From assembly GCF_003611275.1 (NCBI RefSeq), contig NZ_CP020694.1, positions 2,108,001 through 2,172,000 on the forward strand: a DNA stretch of 64,000 nt. Direction: 5' to 3'. The position numbers were made by a program, and so were the translations under genes. Below are positions 17,438 to 26,404 of the stretch, piece by piece. Every line of letters starts with the position of its first letter. The stretch's first letter is position 1. This stretch comes from Sulfitobacter sp. D7. Lineage in GTDB: Bacteria; Pseudomonadota; Alphaproteobacteria; Rhodobacterales; Rhodobacteraceae. The notes under the pieces were generated by a model, which saw only the letters and a list, made by a program, of their open reading frames with translations, did not search any database and was not told the DNA's origin.

Positions 17438-18313
17438 ATGCCGCAATCTGCTACGGCCAATATTCTGACTGTTCTCGACACCGATTTCAAAGGTATCATC
17501 GAGGAGTGGCTGGGAACGCAGGTCAAAGAGGGCGTGAAACGTTCTGACCTGTTCTCCGATGCGGAGAGCCGGAACCAGAACCGCGAATTGCTCAAAGCCT
17601 TTTCCAAAGGTGTGCGCGATGGCATCTCGGGCGAAGATTTCGATTTCGATGATACCCAATGGGACGATCTGCGCGCCGTTCTGGCCGATGTTAGCCGTGA
17701 ACGTGTCAACCGCGGCGTGACCCCAACCGAGATGGCGACCTTTGTGTTGGCGTTGAAAGCGCCGCTGTTCAAACGGCTCGAAGCGATGCAAGACAGCGAA
17801 CACGGCGTATTGATCCGCGACGTGATGCTGGTCACCCGTCTGGTCGATGCCTTTGCCATCTACACCAACGAGATTTTCATTCTTGAGCGTGAGCAGATCA
17901 TTGATCGTCAACGCCAAGAGATGCTGGAACTGTCGACCCCCGTGGTCGAGCTTTGGGACCGTGTTTTGACCCTGCCGCTGATCGGCACGCTGGATTCCGC
18001 CCGCGCCCAAGAGGTGATGGAGAATCTGCTGCAAACCATTCTGGAACGGCAGGCCGAAGTGGTCATCATGGACATCACCGGCGTCGGCACCGTCGACACG
18101 CAGGTGGCACAACACCTGCTGCGCGCCGCCGCTGCCGTGCGTCTGATGGGTGCCGAGTGCATCATCAGCGGCATCAGCCCGATGATCGCTCAGACCATGG
18201 TGCAGCTTGGCATTGATGTCGGCACCGTTTCCACCCGGTCGAGCATCCGCACCGCCCTGTCGGACGCGCTGCTGACCGTGGGCTACGTGATCAAGAAGAC
18301 CGAGGGCCAATAA
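17438..18313 (+). CDS. rsbR: RsbR-like stressosome sensor with STAS domain
   Basis: 291 residues. The N-terminal part (about 1-155) is all-helical, like the non-haem globin sensor of RsbR paralogues, and ends in a linker helix (REQIIDRQRQEMLE). A C-terminal STAS domain follows (about 165-280). Two threonines align with the phosphorylation sites of Bacillus subtilis RsbR: in PLIGTLDSARA (linker/STAS edge) and in GVGTVDTQVAQHL. It should form the stressosome core with the next gene and sequester the RsbT-like kinase. It is the first gene of a tightly packed operon; only one RsbR paralogue is present, so hetero-paralogue mixing is not possible from this locus. Confidence 0.88.
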   Translation: MPQSATANILTVLDTDFKGIIEEWLGTQVKEGVKRSDLFSDAESRNQNRELLKAFSKGVRDGISGEDFDFDDTQWDDLRAVLADVSRERVNRGVTPTEMATFVLALKAPLFKRLEAMQDSEHGVLIRDVMLVTRLVDAFAIYTNEIFILEREQIIDRQRQEMLELSTPVVELWDRVLTLPLIGTLDSARAQEVMENLLQTILERQAEVVIMDITGVGTVDTQVAQHLLRAAAAVRLMGAECIISGISPMIAQTMVQLGIDVGTVSTRSSIRTALSDALLTVGYVIKKTEGQ

Positions 18314-18314
18314 G

Positions 18315-18668
18315 GTGGCCGGTGTCACGTCGATTAATCTGGTCGAACATGCGCTCCTCGTTTCGATACAGGATGACATCACGGACACCGAGATCTTGGA
18401 GCTTCAAGACCGGTTGTCGAACAAAATATCCGAGAACCGCATCGACGGGGTGATCCTCGATATCTCAGCGCTTGAGATTGTCGACACCTTCGTGGGCCGT
18501 GTGATCGCGCAGTTGGCGGGGATTTCCCGTCTGCTGGCGGCGGATACCTATGTGGTCGGCATGCGCCCCACGGTGGCGGTCACGTTGGTCGAGCTTGGCA
18601 TGTACCTGCCGGAAATTCGCACCGCGTTAAGCCTGACACATGCCCTTGCCCAGCTACGCCGCGTTTGA
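18315..18668 (+). CDS. rsbS: RsbS-like STAS scaffold protein
   Basis: 117 residues, a single STAS domain as in RsbS. The phosphorylation-site segment reads LDISALEIVDTFVGRV, with threonine (about residue 58) at the position of B. subtilis RsbS Ser59. The GTG start at 18315 is one base after the upstream stop, preceded by AAGGTGG-type sequence. Its end overlaps the rsbT start by 29 bases. It should build the stressosome core with RsbR and be a substrate of the RsbT-like kinase. Confidence 0.88.
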   Translation: MAGVTSINLVEHALLVSIQDDITDTEILELQDRLSNKISENRIDGVILDISALEIVDTFVGRVIAQLAGISRLLAADTYVVGMRPTVAVTLVELGMYLPEIRTALSLTHALAQLRRV

Positions 18669-19080
18669 CGAAAAGGACCTAGGGGCGCAGGTTCTTCTCT
18701 CTCAGTTCAAACTAAATACCAGCGGTGACGCGGTGACGGTGCGCCAAGCCGTGGCGCGCTACATGAAAGAACACGGCGCTTCGGCGCTGAATGTCACACG
18801 TTTCGCCACCGCCGTCAGCGAAATCGCCCGCAATGCGATCGTTCACGCTGGCGGAGGTGAATTTTCCATCTATATCGACCCAAGGGCCAAGCAGCTTAGC
18901 GTGGTTTGTTGGGACAAGGGACCGGGGATCGAGGACGTGGCACTGGCCCTGACGGACGGCTATACTTCGGGCGGCGGCCTTGGCCGTGGTTTGGGCGGCG
19001 CACAGCGGCTGGCCAAGAAATTTGAAATCCGCACCGCCGTCGGCGGGGGCACCAGCGTGATGATGAGTGTGAACCTATGA
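18640..19080 (+). CDS. rsbT: RsbT-like serine/threonine kinase (GHKL ATPase)
   Basis: 146 residues of the anti-sigma-factor kinase type. N box VSEIARNAIVHAG (about residues 60-72), G1 box DKGPGIED and G2 box SGGGLGRGLGGAQRL. In the known system RsbT phosphorylates RsbR and RsbS, leaves the stressosome and activates a PP2C phosphatase. It overlaps rsbS by 29 bases and the next gene by four (ATGA), so expression is coupled. Confidence 0.9.
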   Translation: MPLPSYAAFDEKDLGAQVLLSQFKLNTSGDAVTVRQAVARYMKEHGASALNVTRFATAVSEIARNAIVHAGGGEFSIYIDPRAKQLSVVCWDKGPGIEDVALALTDGYTSGGGLGRGLGGAQRLAKKFEIRTAVGGGTSVMMSVNL

Positions 19081-20087
19081 AACAATGGGTCGAAGTTCAG
19101 GACCAAAGCGCCATCGCCGTGGTCCGCCGCGCCGCACGGCGTCTGGCCGCCCAGCACGATTGGCCGAAACACCGGACCGACGAGTTGGCCATCGTCGCCA
19201 CCGAAGCCACCACCAACATCCTGCGCTACGCCGAGAAAGGCCGCGCCTTGATCAACGCGCCGGCCGAGGGCAAGGGCGACAAGATCGTGATGATCTTTAC
19301 CGATCGGGGCCCCGGCATCAGCGATATGGATCACATGTTCCAAGACGGCATGAGCAGTGGCGATTCCGCCGGGCTGGGCCTTGGCGCGATCCGCCGTCTG
19401 TCGGATGAATTCGACATCTTCAGCGGGTCCGAGGTCGGCACCACCATCGTTTGCAGCTTTGCCAAAGACAGCCCCCTCTGCGCGACCCATGGGGTTGAGG
19501 CCGTGGGCCTGCGGGTCTGTCACCCGAACGAAGAGGAATGCGGCGACGACTATCTGCTGCGGCAAACGCCGAAAGCCACTGATATTCTGGTTTGCGATGG
19601 CTTGGGCCATGGCCCCGAGGCCGCAGCCGCGTCGCTGGAGGTGACAGAGGCGGTCACCGCCACCCGCAGCTTCAACAGCGAGCCGGGCGCCGTGATGCGT
19701 GAGGTGACCGAGAAATTGATCGGCAAGCGCGGCGCGGTGGCGGCCCTTGTGCATATCGCGCAGCCGCAGATGGTGCTGCGCTATGCCGCTTTGGGCAATA
19801 TCGCCACCCTGCGGGTCCGCAATGGCGAGGTCAAACGCCTGCCGGTCCGCGACGGCCGGATCGGCGCACGCGCCACCCGGGGCTATGAAGAGACCTTTGA
19901 CCTTGAACCGGGGGATCTGATGATCCTGCACAGCGACGGGTTGAAAACCCTGCGCGACAGCTATCTTCCACAGGGTCTATTGTGGAAATCCCCGCTCTTG
20001 ATCGCTGGCTTCCTGCTCGACCGGGCATTTCGCGGGCGTGACGACGCCTCCATCGTGGTCATACGCATTGCACGGGACGCGGACTGA
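19077..20087 (+). CDS. GHKL ATPase fused to PP2C/SpoIIE-type phosphatase (RsbX-like)
   Basis: 336 residues. An N-terminal GHKL kinase-like domain (about 1-135; N box ATEATTNILRYA, G1 DRGPGISD, G2 SAGLGLGAIRRL) is followed by a small SpoIIE/RsbX-type phosphatase domain (about 140-335) with the metal-binding blocks LVCDGLGHGPEA and ILHSDGL. In Firmicutes RsbX is a stand-alone phosphatase that resets RsbR/RsbS; here it carries its own anti-sigma-like ATPase domain, a fusion found with stressosome genes outside Firmicutes. It could both phosphorylate and dephosphorylate STAS partners. It overlaps its neighbours on both sides. Confidence 0.85.
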   Translation: MKQWVEVQDQSAIAVVRRAARRLAAQHDWPKHRTDELAIVATEATTNILRYAEKGRALINAPAEGKGDKIVMIFTDRGPGISDMDHMFQDGMSSGDSAGLGLGAIRRLSDEFDIFSGSEVGTTIVCSFAKDSPLCATHGVEAVGLRVCHPNEEECGDDYLLRQTPKATDILVCDGLGHGPEAAAASLEVTEAVTATRSFNSEPGAVMREVTEKLIGKRGAVAALVHIAQPQMVLRYAALGNIATLRVRNGEVKRLPVRDGRIGARATRGYEETFDLEPGDLMILHSDGLKTLRDSYLPQGLLWKSPLLIAGFLLDRAFRGRDDASIVVIRIARDAD

Positions 20088-21223
20088 TGAAAGCTACGAA
20101 CCTCACGTCGGTTAACCTTGAAAAAGGCGGCGATATCGCGGCTCTGCGCCAGATTGCCCTGACCCTGACCGAAGCGATGCGCTTTACCTCTTTTGAGCGG
20201 ACGCGCACCGTCACCGCCGCTGTGGAACTGGGCCGCAACGCCATTGAGCATGGGCAAAAGGGCCGCGCCCGGTTTTCGCTGACGGATGTCAACGGCAAGC
20301 CTGCCCTTGGCCTGACAGTGATTGATCAGGGCCGCGGCATTGAGGAAGACAAGCTTGACCCCACCCGCGACATCGTGTCGGAGACGGGCATGGGGCTGGG
20401 CCTGCGCGGCGTGCAACGTATCGCGGCCCGCTTTGATGTGGACACCGGCCAAGAGGGCACGCGGGTCCATGCGGAGTTTCTGCTGCCCGAACCGCAATGC
20501 GCTGTTGAGCAGATCAAGGCCGACGCCCTCGCGGCGCTGGAGGCCTATAACGCCAAAGACCCGACCGCCGCGCTGACCGAACAGAACCGCGAGTTGAGCG
20601 AAGGCATCGCCGACCGTGACCTCTTGATGCAGGAATTGCACCACCGCACGGGCAACAACCTTGCCCTGATCGTGGCGCTGATCCGGATGAGCAAGAGCCA
20701 AGCCAAAGAGGACGAGACCCGCCAAGTGCTGCGCGAGTTGGAAACCCGCGTCGGCTCGCTCTCCAAGGCGCATGAGTTGATGCAACGCTCAACCGACAGC
20801 ACCGACCTTGATCTGTCTGATATGCTGGATGAGGTCACCAAGAACGCCGAACGCGCCTTTACCGGGGATCGCCAGAGCATTGGCATCAAGCTGATTTGCC
20901 CCAGCCTTAAGATGGACAACAAACTGGCCGTCGACATCGGGCTGATCGTGGGCGAGTTGATCACCAACGCCTATAAACACGCTTTCAAAGGGCGCGACAA
21001 AGGGGTGATCACCATTGAGGTCACACAAGAGAGCGATGAAGGTCTGACGCTGAAAGTCTATGACGATGGTGTCGGCCTGCCCGAAGATGCCAAACGGCCC
21101 GAGCGGTCGGATTCGCTGGGCTGGCGGATGATCCGCACGCTCACCTTCCAGCATGAGGCGACGCTGAAGGTCGAGGGCCAAGACGGGCTTTGTGTCGAGA
21201 TCCGCTTCCCAGCCCAGGGCTAA
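20087..21223 (+). CDS. Histidine kinase with two GHKL ATPase domains (HisKA_2 type)
   Basis: 378 residues. Residues about 1-135 form an RsbT/RsbW-like ATPase domain (N box VELGRNAIEHG, G1 IDQGRGIEED, G2 TGMGLGLRGVQR). A helical linker leads to a HisKA_2 dimerisation domain with the phosphoacceptor region LMQELHHRTGNNLALI (about 180-195) and a second ATPase domain (N box GELITNAYKHAF, G1 YDDGVGLPE). There is no membrane segment or response regulator nearby. Its ATG overlaps the upstream stop. It probably converts stressosome output into phosphotransfer to a distant response regulator. Confidence 0.87.
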   Translation: MKATNLTSVNLEKGGDIAALRQIALTLTEAMRFTSFERTRTVTAAVELGRNAIEHGQKGRARFSLTDVNGKPALGLTVIDQGRGIEEDKLDPTRDIVSETGMGLGLRGVQRIAARFDVDTGQEGTRVHAEFLLPEPQCAVEQIKADALAALEAYNAKDPTAALTEQNRELSEGIADRDLLMQELHHRTGNNLALIVALIRMSKSQAKEDETRQVLRELETRVGSLSKAHELMQRSTDSTDLDLSDMLDEVTKNAERAFTGDRQSIGIKLICPSLKMDNKLAVDIGLIVGELITNAYKHAFKGRDKGVITIEVTQESDEGLTLKVYDDGVGLPEDAKRPERSDSLGWRMIRTLTFQHEATLKVEGQDGLCVEIRFPAQG

Positions 21224-21397
21224 GCGTCCCCCGCGGGCCCGCTGGTTTCGGGCCGCCACGTCCGTATTTTTGATCAAAAACCACCTCTGAACTTTTCCGC
21301 CCCGTAAAATTGTCCTAGGCATATCGGGAGCCGGCGATTCCCGGACACTTCTAAGCGGCAAAAAAGACGCCCGCTTGGCCAATAACGGAGACAGAGC

Positions 21398-22837
21398 ATG
21401 ATCGAAAAACGTGATTTCTATATCGACGGCAAATGGGTCGCCCCGCTTGAGGGCAGCGAACATAAGGTCATCAACCCATCGACCGAAGAGCCCTGCACCG
21501 TGATCTCGCTCGGCGGGGCCAAGGATGTGGACGCCGCCGTGGCAGCGGCCAAGGCCGCCCTGCCCGGTTGGATGGCCACCACCCCCGAAGAGCGTATCGC
21601 GCTGATGGAGAAACTGGCCGAGGTCTATAAATCCCGGACCGAAGACATGGCCCAAGCGATCAGCACCGAGATGGGCGCGCCCATCGAAATGGCGCGCAGC
21701 TCGCAATGGGGCGCAGGTTACAGCCACCTGAAGAACTTCATCAAAGCGGCGAAAGATTTCAAATTCGTAAAGCCCTTGGGCGATCACGCGCCGAACGACC
21801 GGATCATCCACGAAGCGGTTGGCGTCGTGGCGATGATCACGCCGTGGAACTGGCCGATGAACCAAGTGATGCTGAAAGTGGGCGCTGCTGTCGCCGCTGG
21901 CTGCACCATGGTGCTGAAACCTTCTGAGGAAAGCCCGCTGAGCGCCGTGGTCTTTGCCGAAATGATGGATGAGGCAGGCTTCCCCGCCGGTGTCTTCAAC
22001 CTTGTGAACGGCGATGGCATGACCGTGGGCACCGCCCTGACCGGCCATGAGGACGTGGATATGGTGAGCTTCACCGGCTCCACCCGCGCGGGCATTGCGA
22101 TTTCCAAGAACGCGGCGGATACGCTGAAAAAGGTCCATCTGGAGCTTGGTGGCAAAGGCGCGAACCTCGTTTTTGCCGATGCCGACGACAAGGCCGTGAA
22201 ACGCGGCGTGCTGCATATGATGAACAACACCGGTCAAAGCTGTAACGCACCCAGCCGGATGATCGTCGAAGCCAGCGCCTATGACCAAGCGGTCGAGACC
22301 GCCGCCGAAGTCGCCAATAAGGTCGAAGTCGGCCCCGCCAGCGAAGAGGGGCGCCACATCGGCCCGGTCGTGAACGAAGCGCAATGGGGCAAGATCCAAG
22401 ACCTGATCCAAAAGGGCATCGACGAAGGCGCGCGGCTGGTGGCCGGTGGCACCGGACGGCCAGAGCATCTGAACCGCGGTTTCTATGTCAAACCCACGGT
22501 TTTTGCCGATGTCACGTCCGACATGACCATCGCCCGCGAGGAAATCTTTGGCCCCGTATTGGCCATCATGAAGTTCGAGGACGAAGATCAAGCCGTCGAG
22601 ATGGCCAATGACACGGTCTACGGCCTTACCAACTACGTCCAGTCCAGCGATGGCGCGCGGCGCAACCGTCTGGCGGCCAAGCTGCGGTCGGGCATGGTTG
22701 AGATGAATGGCGAAAGCCGTGGCGCGGGCGCGCCCTTTGGCGGCATGAAACGCTCGGGCAACGGGCGCGAAGGTGGCGTCTGGGGGATCGAGGACTTCTG
22801 CGAAGTCAAAGCCGTTTCGGGCTGGTCCAACGACTGA
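21398..22837 (+). CDS. NAD(P)-dependent aldehyde dehydrogenase
   Basis: 479 residues, normal family length. Cofactor and catalytic blocks: ITPWNWPMNQ (oxyanion Asn), KPSEESPL, SFTGSTRAG, catalytic Glu in HLELGGKGAN and nucleophilic Cys in NNTGQSCNAPSR, then EEIFGPVLAI. It is closest in style to broad-range NAD-dependent aldehyde dehydrogenases of roseobacters; the substrate is not readable. It is a single gene with a GGAGACAGAGC ribosome-binding region and its own terminator. Confidence 0.92.
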   Translation: MIEKRDFYIDGKWVAPLEGSEHKVINPSTEEPCTVISLGGAKDVDAAVAAAKAALPGWMATTPEERIALMEKLAEVYKSRTEDMAQAISTEMGAPIEMARSSQWGAGYSHLKNFIKAAKDFKFVKPLGDHAPNDRIIHEAVGVVAMITPWNWPMNQVMLKVGAAVAAGCTMVLKPSEESPLSAVVFAEMMDEAGFPAGVFNLVNGDGMTVGTALTGHEDVDMVSFTGSTRAGIAISKNAADTLKKVHLELGGKGANLVFADADDKAVKRGVLHMMNNTGQSCNAPSRMIVEASAYDQAVETAAEVANKVEVGPASEEGRHIGPVVNEAQWGKIQDLIQKGIDEGARLVAGGTGRPEHLNRGFYVKPTVFADVTSDMTIAREEIFGPVLAIMKFEDEDQAVEMANDTVYGLTNYVQSSDGARRNRLAAKLRSGMVEMNGESRGAGAPFGGMKRSGNGREGGVWGIEDFCEVKAVSGWSND

Positions 22838-22860
22838 TCGCTTTTTAGCGTAGCACGATG

Positions 22861-22898
22861 CGGCAGGGCCAAGATTTGGCCCTGCCGTTTGCGTTTTA
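22861..22898. terminator. Strong bidirectional terminator
   Basis: CGGCAGGGCCAA (22861-22872), loop GAT and TTGGCCCTGCCG (22876-22887) form a perfect 12-bp stem followed by TTTGCGTTTT. It lies between the convergent aldehyde dehydrogenase and arsH genes. Confidence 0.85.
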
Positions 22899-22902
22899 GC
22901 GG

Positions 22903-23613
22903 TCAGATCGCTTTTTGGTTCACCCGTTTGGAAAGCTCCGCAGCGCTTTCTTTACGCTCGCTATAGCGGTCGAGCAGGTAGTCCTTGTTGTCGCGGGTCA
23001 GCAGGGTGAACTTCACCAGTTCCTCCATCACGTCGACCACCCGGTCATAGAAGGGCGAGGGTTTCATCCGATCATCCTCGTCAAACTCCAAAAAGGCTTT
23101 GGGGGTTGAGGATTGGTTGGGGATGGTCAGCAGCCGCATCCAACGGCCCAAGATGCGCAGCTGGTTTACGGCGTTGAAACTCTGCGAGCCGCCGCTGACC
23201 TGCATCACGGCCAAAGTCTTGCCTTGGGTCGGGCGCACCCCGCCGAGCGACAGGGGGATCCAGTCAACTTGGGTTTTCATGACGCCCGTCATCGCCCCGT
23301 GACGTTCGGGCGAACACCAGACCATGCCCTCGGACCATTGCACCAGATCGCGCAGTTCCTGCACTTTGGGATGTTCGGGTGCGGCATCGTCGGGCAACGG
23401 CAGCCCCGAGGGGTTAAATGTCCGCGTCTCGGCTCCGAGGCGGGTGAGAATACGGGCGGCTTCTTCGGTCATCAGGCGGCTGAAGGAGCGCGGGCGGAGC
23501 GAGCCGTAGAGCAGAAGGATGCGCGGGCCGTGGGTGGCGCGCTCAGGCGACAGCAGGCGGGCGTCGTCGATGGGGTTGAAGTGGTCTTCTTCGATGTTCG
23601 GCGTATCGGTCAC
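22903..23613 (-). CDS. arsH: NADPH-dependent FMN oxidoreductase ArsH
   Basis: 236 residues of the ArsH flavoprotein family, which oxidises trivalent organoarsenicals and gives resistance. Visible: flavodoxin-like phosphate loop [13 protein letters not shown] (about 34-46), [12 protein letters not shown] (flavin/NADPH contact) and the [17 protein letters not shown] segment typical of ArsH. GTG at 23613 is the start, with AAGGA upstream; no nearby ATG exists. It is the last gene of arsR-acr3-arsH. Confidence 0.92.
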   Translation of the reverse strand: MTDTPNIEEDHFNPIDDARLLSPERATHGPRILLLYGSLRPRSFSRLMTEEAARILTRLGAETRTFNPSGLPLPDDAAPEHPKVQELRDLVQWSEGMVWCSPERHGAMTGVMKTQVDWIPLSLGGVRPTQGKTLAVMQVSGGSQSFNAVNQLRILGRWMRLLTIPNQSSTPKAFLEFDEDDRMKPSPFYDRVVDVMEELVKFTLLTRDNKDYLLDRYSERKESAAELSKRVNQKAI

Positions 23614-23652
23614 GGGAATTTCCTTAGGCGGCAGTGGGTTATCAGGTGAGGT

Positions 23653-24711
23653 TCACTTGGAGGCGGGAAACCAATGCTGCGTGCGGTTGGCAAAGGCCAC
23701 GAGCGACAGCATGACCGGTACCTCGACCAAGACGCCCACAACGGTGGCCAAGGCAGCACCCGCCCCCAGCCCAAAGAGGCTGATCGCCACAGCAACCGCC
23801 AGTTCAAAGAAATTCGAGGTGCCGATCAGCGCGCAGGGGGCGGCCACGTTGAAAGGAATGCCCCAAGCCCGCGCGGCGCCATAGGCGATGAAGAAGATGC
23901 CGTAGGATTGCAGCAGCAGCGGCACGGCGATCAGCGCGATGACGAGCGGACGGTCAAGGATCACCTCGCCCTGAAAGCCGAAAAGCAGCACCACGGTCAG
24001 TAAAAGCCCCATGATCGCAAAGGGCTGCACGCGGGCTTTAAAAGCGTCGACAGCCGCTTCGCCGCCCTTGGCCACCAGCCGTTCGCGCGTGAGATACCCC
24101 GCCAGCAGCGGCAGCATGACGTAGAGCCCGACCGAGATCAGCAGCGTGTCCCAAGGCACGGTGATGTCGGTCACACCCAAAAGGAAGGCCACGATCGGCG
24201 CGAAGGCGAAGACCATGATCACATCATTCACGCTGACCTGCACCAGCGTGTAGGTCGCATCACCACGGGTGAGGTTGGACCAGACAAAGACCATCGCGGT
24301 GCAGGGCGCGGCCCCCAACAGGATCACCCCGGCCAGATAGGCCTGCGCGTCATCGGGCGGGATTAGCCCGGCAAAGACATGGTTGAAAAACAGCACCCCA
24401 AGGGCAGCCATGGTGAAGGGTTTGATCAGCCAATTGACCACCAGCGTCACCACCAGCCCTTTGGGCTTGTCCCCCACCTGCCGCAGCGCGCCGAAATCGA
24501 CACCGACCATCATCGGATAGACCATGGCCCAGATCAGCACCGCCACGGGCAGGTTGACCGAAGCGACCTCAAATGCGGCCAGCGCGCCGAAGATGCCGGG
24601 AAAGAGATTGCCCAGCAAAAGCCCCGCCCCGATGGCCAGCGCCACCCAGAGCGAGAGCCAGCGTTCAAATGCTCCAAGGCCAGCGGGTGCGGGATGTGCG
24701 GTATCGGTCAT
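23653..24711 (-). CDS. acr3: Arsenite efflux permease Acr3
   Basis: 352 residues with ten predicted membrane helices of the BASS superfamily. The conserved helix-4 segment [17 protein letters not shown] holds the cysteine essential in Acr3, and helix 9 has [17 protein letters not shown]. It exports arsenite from the cytosol using the proton motive force. It lies between arsR and arsH with short gaps, so it is probably in one transcript. There is no arsC in the window. Confidence 0.94.
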   Translation of the reverse strand: MTDTAHPAPAGLGAFERWLSLWVALAIGAGLLLGNLFPGIFGALAAFEVASVNLPVAVLIWAMVYPMMVGVDFGALRQVGDKPKGLVVTLVVNWLIKPFTMAALGVLFFNHVFAGLIPPDDAQAYLAGVILLGAAPCTAMVFVWSNLTRGDATYTLVQVSVNDVIMVFAFAPIVAFLLGVTDITVPWDTLLISVGLYVMLPLLAGYLTRERLVAKGGEAAVDAFKARVQPFAIMGLLLTVVLLFGFQGEVILDRPLVIALIAVPLLLQSYGIFFIAYGAARAWGIPFNVAAPCALIGTSNFFELAVAVAISLFGLGAGAALATVVGVLVEVPVMLSLVAFANRTQHWFPASK

Positions 24712-24740
24712 GGCGGTCTTTCGTGCGTAATTTTCGAGGG

Positions 24741-25070
24741 TTAGCAGCAGGTCAATTCATCCAGCAGGGGTTGGCAAAGTTCTGGCTGCCCGCCGCAGCA
24801 GTCCTCTAAAAGGAACCCCAGCAGTGCGCGCAGCCCGTTCATATCGGCGAAATAGCGGATGCTGCGGCCTTCGCGGTTGCTGCGGATCAGGCCCGCGCGG
24901 GCAAGCACCGACAGATTGGCGGACATGGTGTTTTGCCGCACGTCGAGCGCCACGCCGATCTCCCCCGCTGACATTCCCTTGCCCCCCGCTTTGATCAGCA
25001 GGCGAAAGACATCCAGACGGGTCGGTTGGCCCAAGGCGGCGAAGGCTAGGAGAGCGTTTTCATTATCCAT
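24741..25070 (-). CDS. arsR: Arsenic-responsive repressor ArsR
   Basis: 109 residues, a winged-helix ArsR/SmtB protein. The recognition region is [28 protein letters not shown]. The C-terminal end carries CCGGQPELC and a final CC, resembling the C-terminal As(III) site of the Acidithiobacillus ferrooxidans ArsR rather than the E. coli helix-3 site. The start at ATG 25070 sits on the proposed operator. It is the first gene of the operon; the protein should repress its own operon and release on arsenite binding. Confidence 0.9.
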   Translation of the reverse strand: MDNENALLAFAALGQPTRLDVFRLLIKAGGKGMSAGEIGVALDVRQNTMSANLSVLARAGLIRSNREGRSIRYFADMNGLRALLGFLLEDCCGGQPELCQPLLDELTCC

Positions 25071-25091
25071 ATATCGTGAATTATTGATATA
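25070..25091 (-). promoter_or_regulatory. Candidate ArsR operator
   Basis: TATATC-N10-GATATA, a perfect 6-bp inverted repeat in an AT-rich patch, begins at the arsR start codon. Position and symmetry suit an ArsR dimer site blocking the operon promoter. Confidence 0.5.
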
Positions 25092-25190
25092 ATAGCGGCA
25101 GGTCAAGCGTCGCGTCAATCCCTGTGCAACGAAGCGCCGCCCCGCGCGTTGGTCTGGCGACCCCAACAGCACTCGCAAGGAAGACAAAGG

Positions 25191-25805
25191 ATGCTCGATT
25201 GGATCGCAGAGAATTCCGGTACGTTGCAGGTGGCGGTCAGCCTTTTAACGGCGGTGGTCTGGCTGGCTTACCTGCATATCCTATGGCTCAATTTCCGGCG
25301 GCAACGGCAGCCGGTGATCTTGATCAACCGCTCTATCGCGCGGGATGAGAATGCCCATTGTTTCGTAACCAATATGGGGGCCGAGCCGATTTACTTGCTC
25401 GAAGTCATGGCGCGGGTGGTGACGGAGGATAAGACCTATCACGTCAAGGTCACCGAACGCGAAGAAGTGGCGCTGAACGATGTGCAAAACCCCCTGACCC
25501 GCACCAATCAAGGGCCGATCAAAAGCGGTGAATTCATCGATATCGGCAGTTTTCTCGATCTGTTGCGCCGCGCCGAAGCGCGCATCGGGACCGAGGGCCT
25601 GTTCGATAAGGTCCGCCAGATGGACCTCACCGTCGCGGCTGCGGATGGCCATACCACCAGATTGATCGCCGCGCGGCATGCGTTTCGGGCGGAATGGAAA
25701 GACGGCAAGCCCTATTTCGTGCCGGAACGGATCATGGCGCATCAGATCCGCAATATCTTTCAACGGCGCAAGATCACCGCCATGCTGGAAGAACAGATCG
25801 AATAG
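25191..25805 (+). CDS. Membrane-anchored hypothetical protein
   Basis: 204 residues. One N-terminal hydrophobic helix (about residues 10-32, VAVSLLTAVVWLAYLHILWL) is followed by a soluble domain of about 170 residues, mainly beta early on and helical at the end, ending in a basic helix (NIFQRRKITAMLEEQIE). The start at ATG 25191 is chosen because AAGGAAGACAAAGG precedes it and the sequence before it is low-quality coding. Similar proteins occur in Rhodobacteraceae without known function. It is divergent from arsR and convergent with the tetR gene. Confidence 0.75.
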   Translation: MLDWIAENSGTLQVAVSLLTAVVWLAYLHILWLNFRRQRQPVILINRSIARDENAHCFVTNMGAEPIYLLEVMARVVTEDKTYHVKVTEREEVALNDVQNPLTRTNQGPIKSGEFIDIGSFLDLLRRAEARIGTEGLFDKVRQMDLTVAAADGHTTRLIAARHAFRAEWKDGKPYFVPERIMAHQIRNIFQRRKITAMLEEQIE

Positions 25806-25817
25806 CGTCGTCTGAGA

Positions 25818-26390
25818 TTACAATCGGTCCAGACCTTCCGCGATTTCGCGGGCGATGGCATGGGCGTCGATTCCCTCCCGCTCGGCCGATACACGCAGGC
25901 CGAGCAGATCGCTTTGATAGCGCCGGGCCAGTGACTTTGGATCATGTTCCGGCGCGATCTCTCCGTCCTGCTGCATCTGGGCAAAAAGCGCCGCGAACTG
26001 TTCCTCCATCCCCATGAGATGCGCGCTGGCCCGTTGGGCAAGTGGATGCCCATGGGCCTGTAATTCCAACAGGGTTTTGGACAGCATACAGGCCTTGGCC
26101 GGGGCCTCCTCCCGGCAAATCGCCAATTCGGGATAGCGTTTCAGCGCCGCCATCGGGCCATGGGCTTCGACCAATTCGGCCAAGCGCCCGGCCCCATCCT
26201 CGGCGTATTTGTCCAAGGCGATTTCGAACAGCGCCTCTTTCGACCCGAAGGCCGCGTAGAAACTGCCGGGCTTCATTTTCAGCACCGCTTCGAGGTCTTT
26301 CAGCGATGTGCCCGCCCAGCCCTGACGCCAAAACAGATCGCGGGCGCGGTCGATCAGCTCGGCTCGGTCGTGGTTTGGTTTGCGGGGCAT
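25818..26390 (-). CDS. TetR-family repressor
   Basis: 190 residues. The N-terminal helix-turn-helix (about 10-55: RDLFWRQGWAGTSLKDLEAVLKMKPGSFYAAFGSKEALF) is typical of TetR/AcrR. The C-terminal domain has the TetR_C pattern with one cysteine pair region (AICREEAPAKACMLSK). ATG 26390 is preferred; the longer frame would run through the operator. It is divergent from the AhpD-like gene, which it probably controls through the double operator at 26405-26444. The inducer is unknown, perhaps an electrophile or oxidant given the target. Confidence 0.87.
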   Translation of the reverse strand: MPRKPNHDRAELIDRARDLFWRQGWAGTSLKDLEAVLKMKPGSFYAAFGSKEALFEIALDKYAEDGAGRLAELVEAHGPMAALKRYPELAICREEAPAKACMLSKTLLELQAHGHPLAQRASAHLMGMEEQFAALFAQMQQDGEIAPEHDPKSLARRYQSDLLGLRVSAEREGIDAHAIAREIAEGLDRL

Positions 26391-26404
26391 GATATCACCA
26401 TGTG

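Noticed and set aside
20789..22591. 600-codon minus-strand frame across the kinase and aldehyde dehydrogenase genes
   Set aside because: Histidine/glycine-rich shadow of GC-rich coding sequence; spans two well-supported plus-strand genes.
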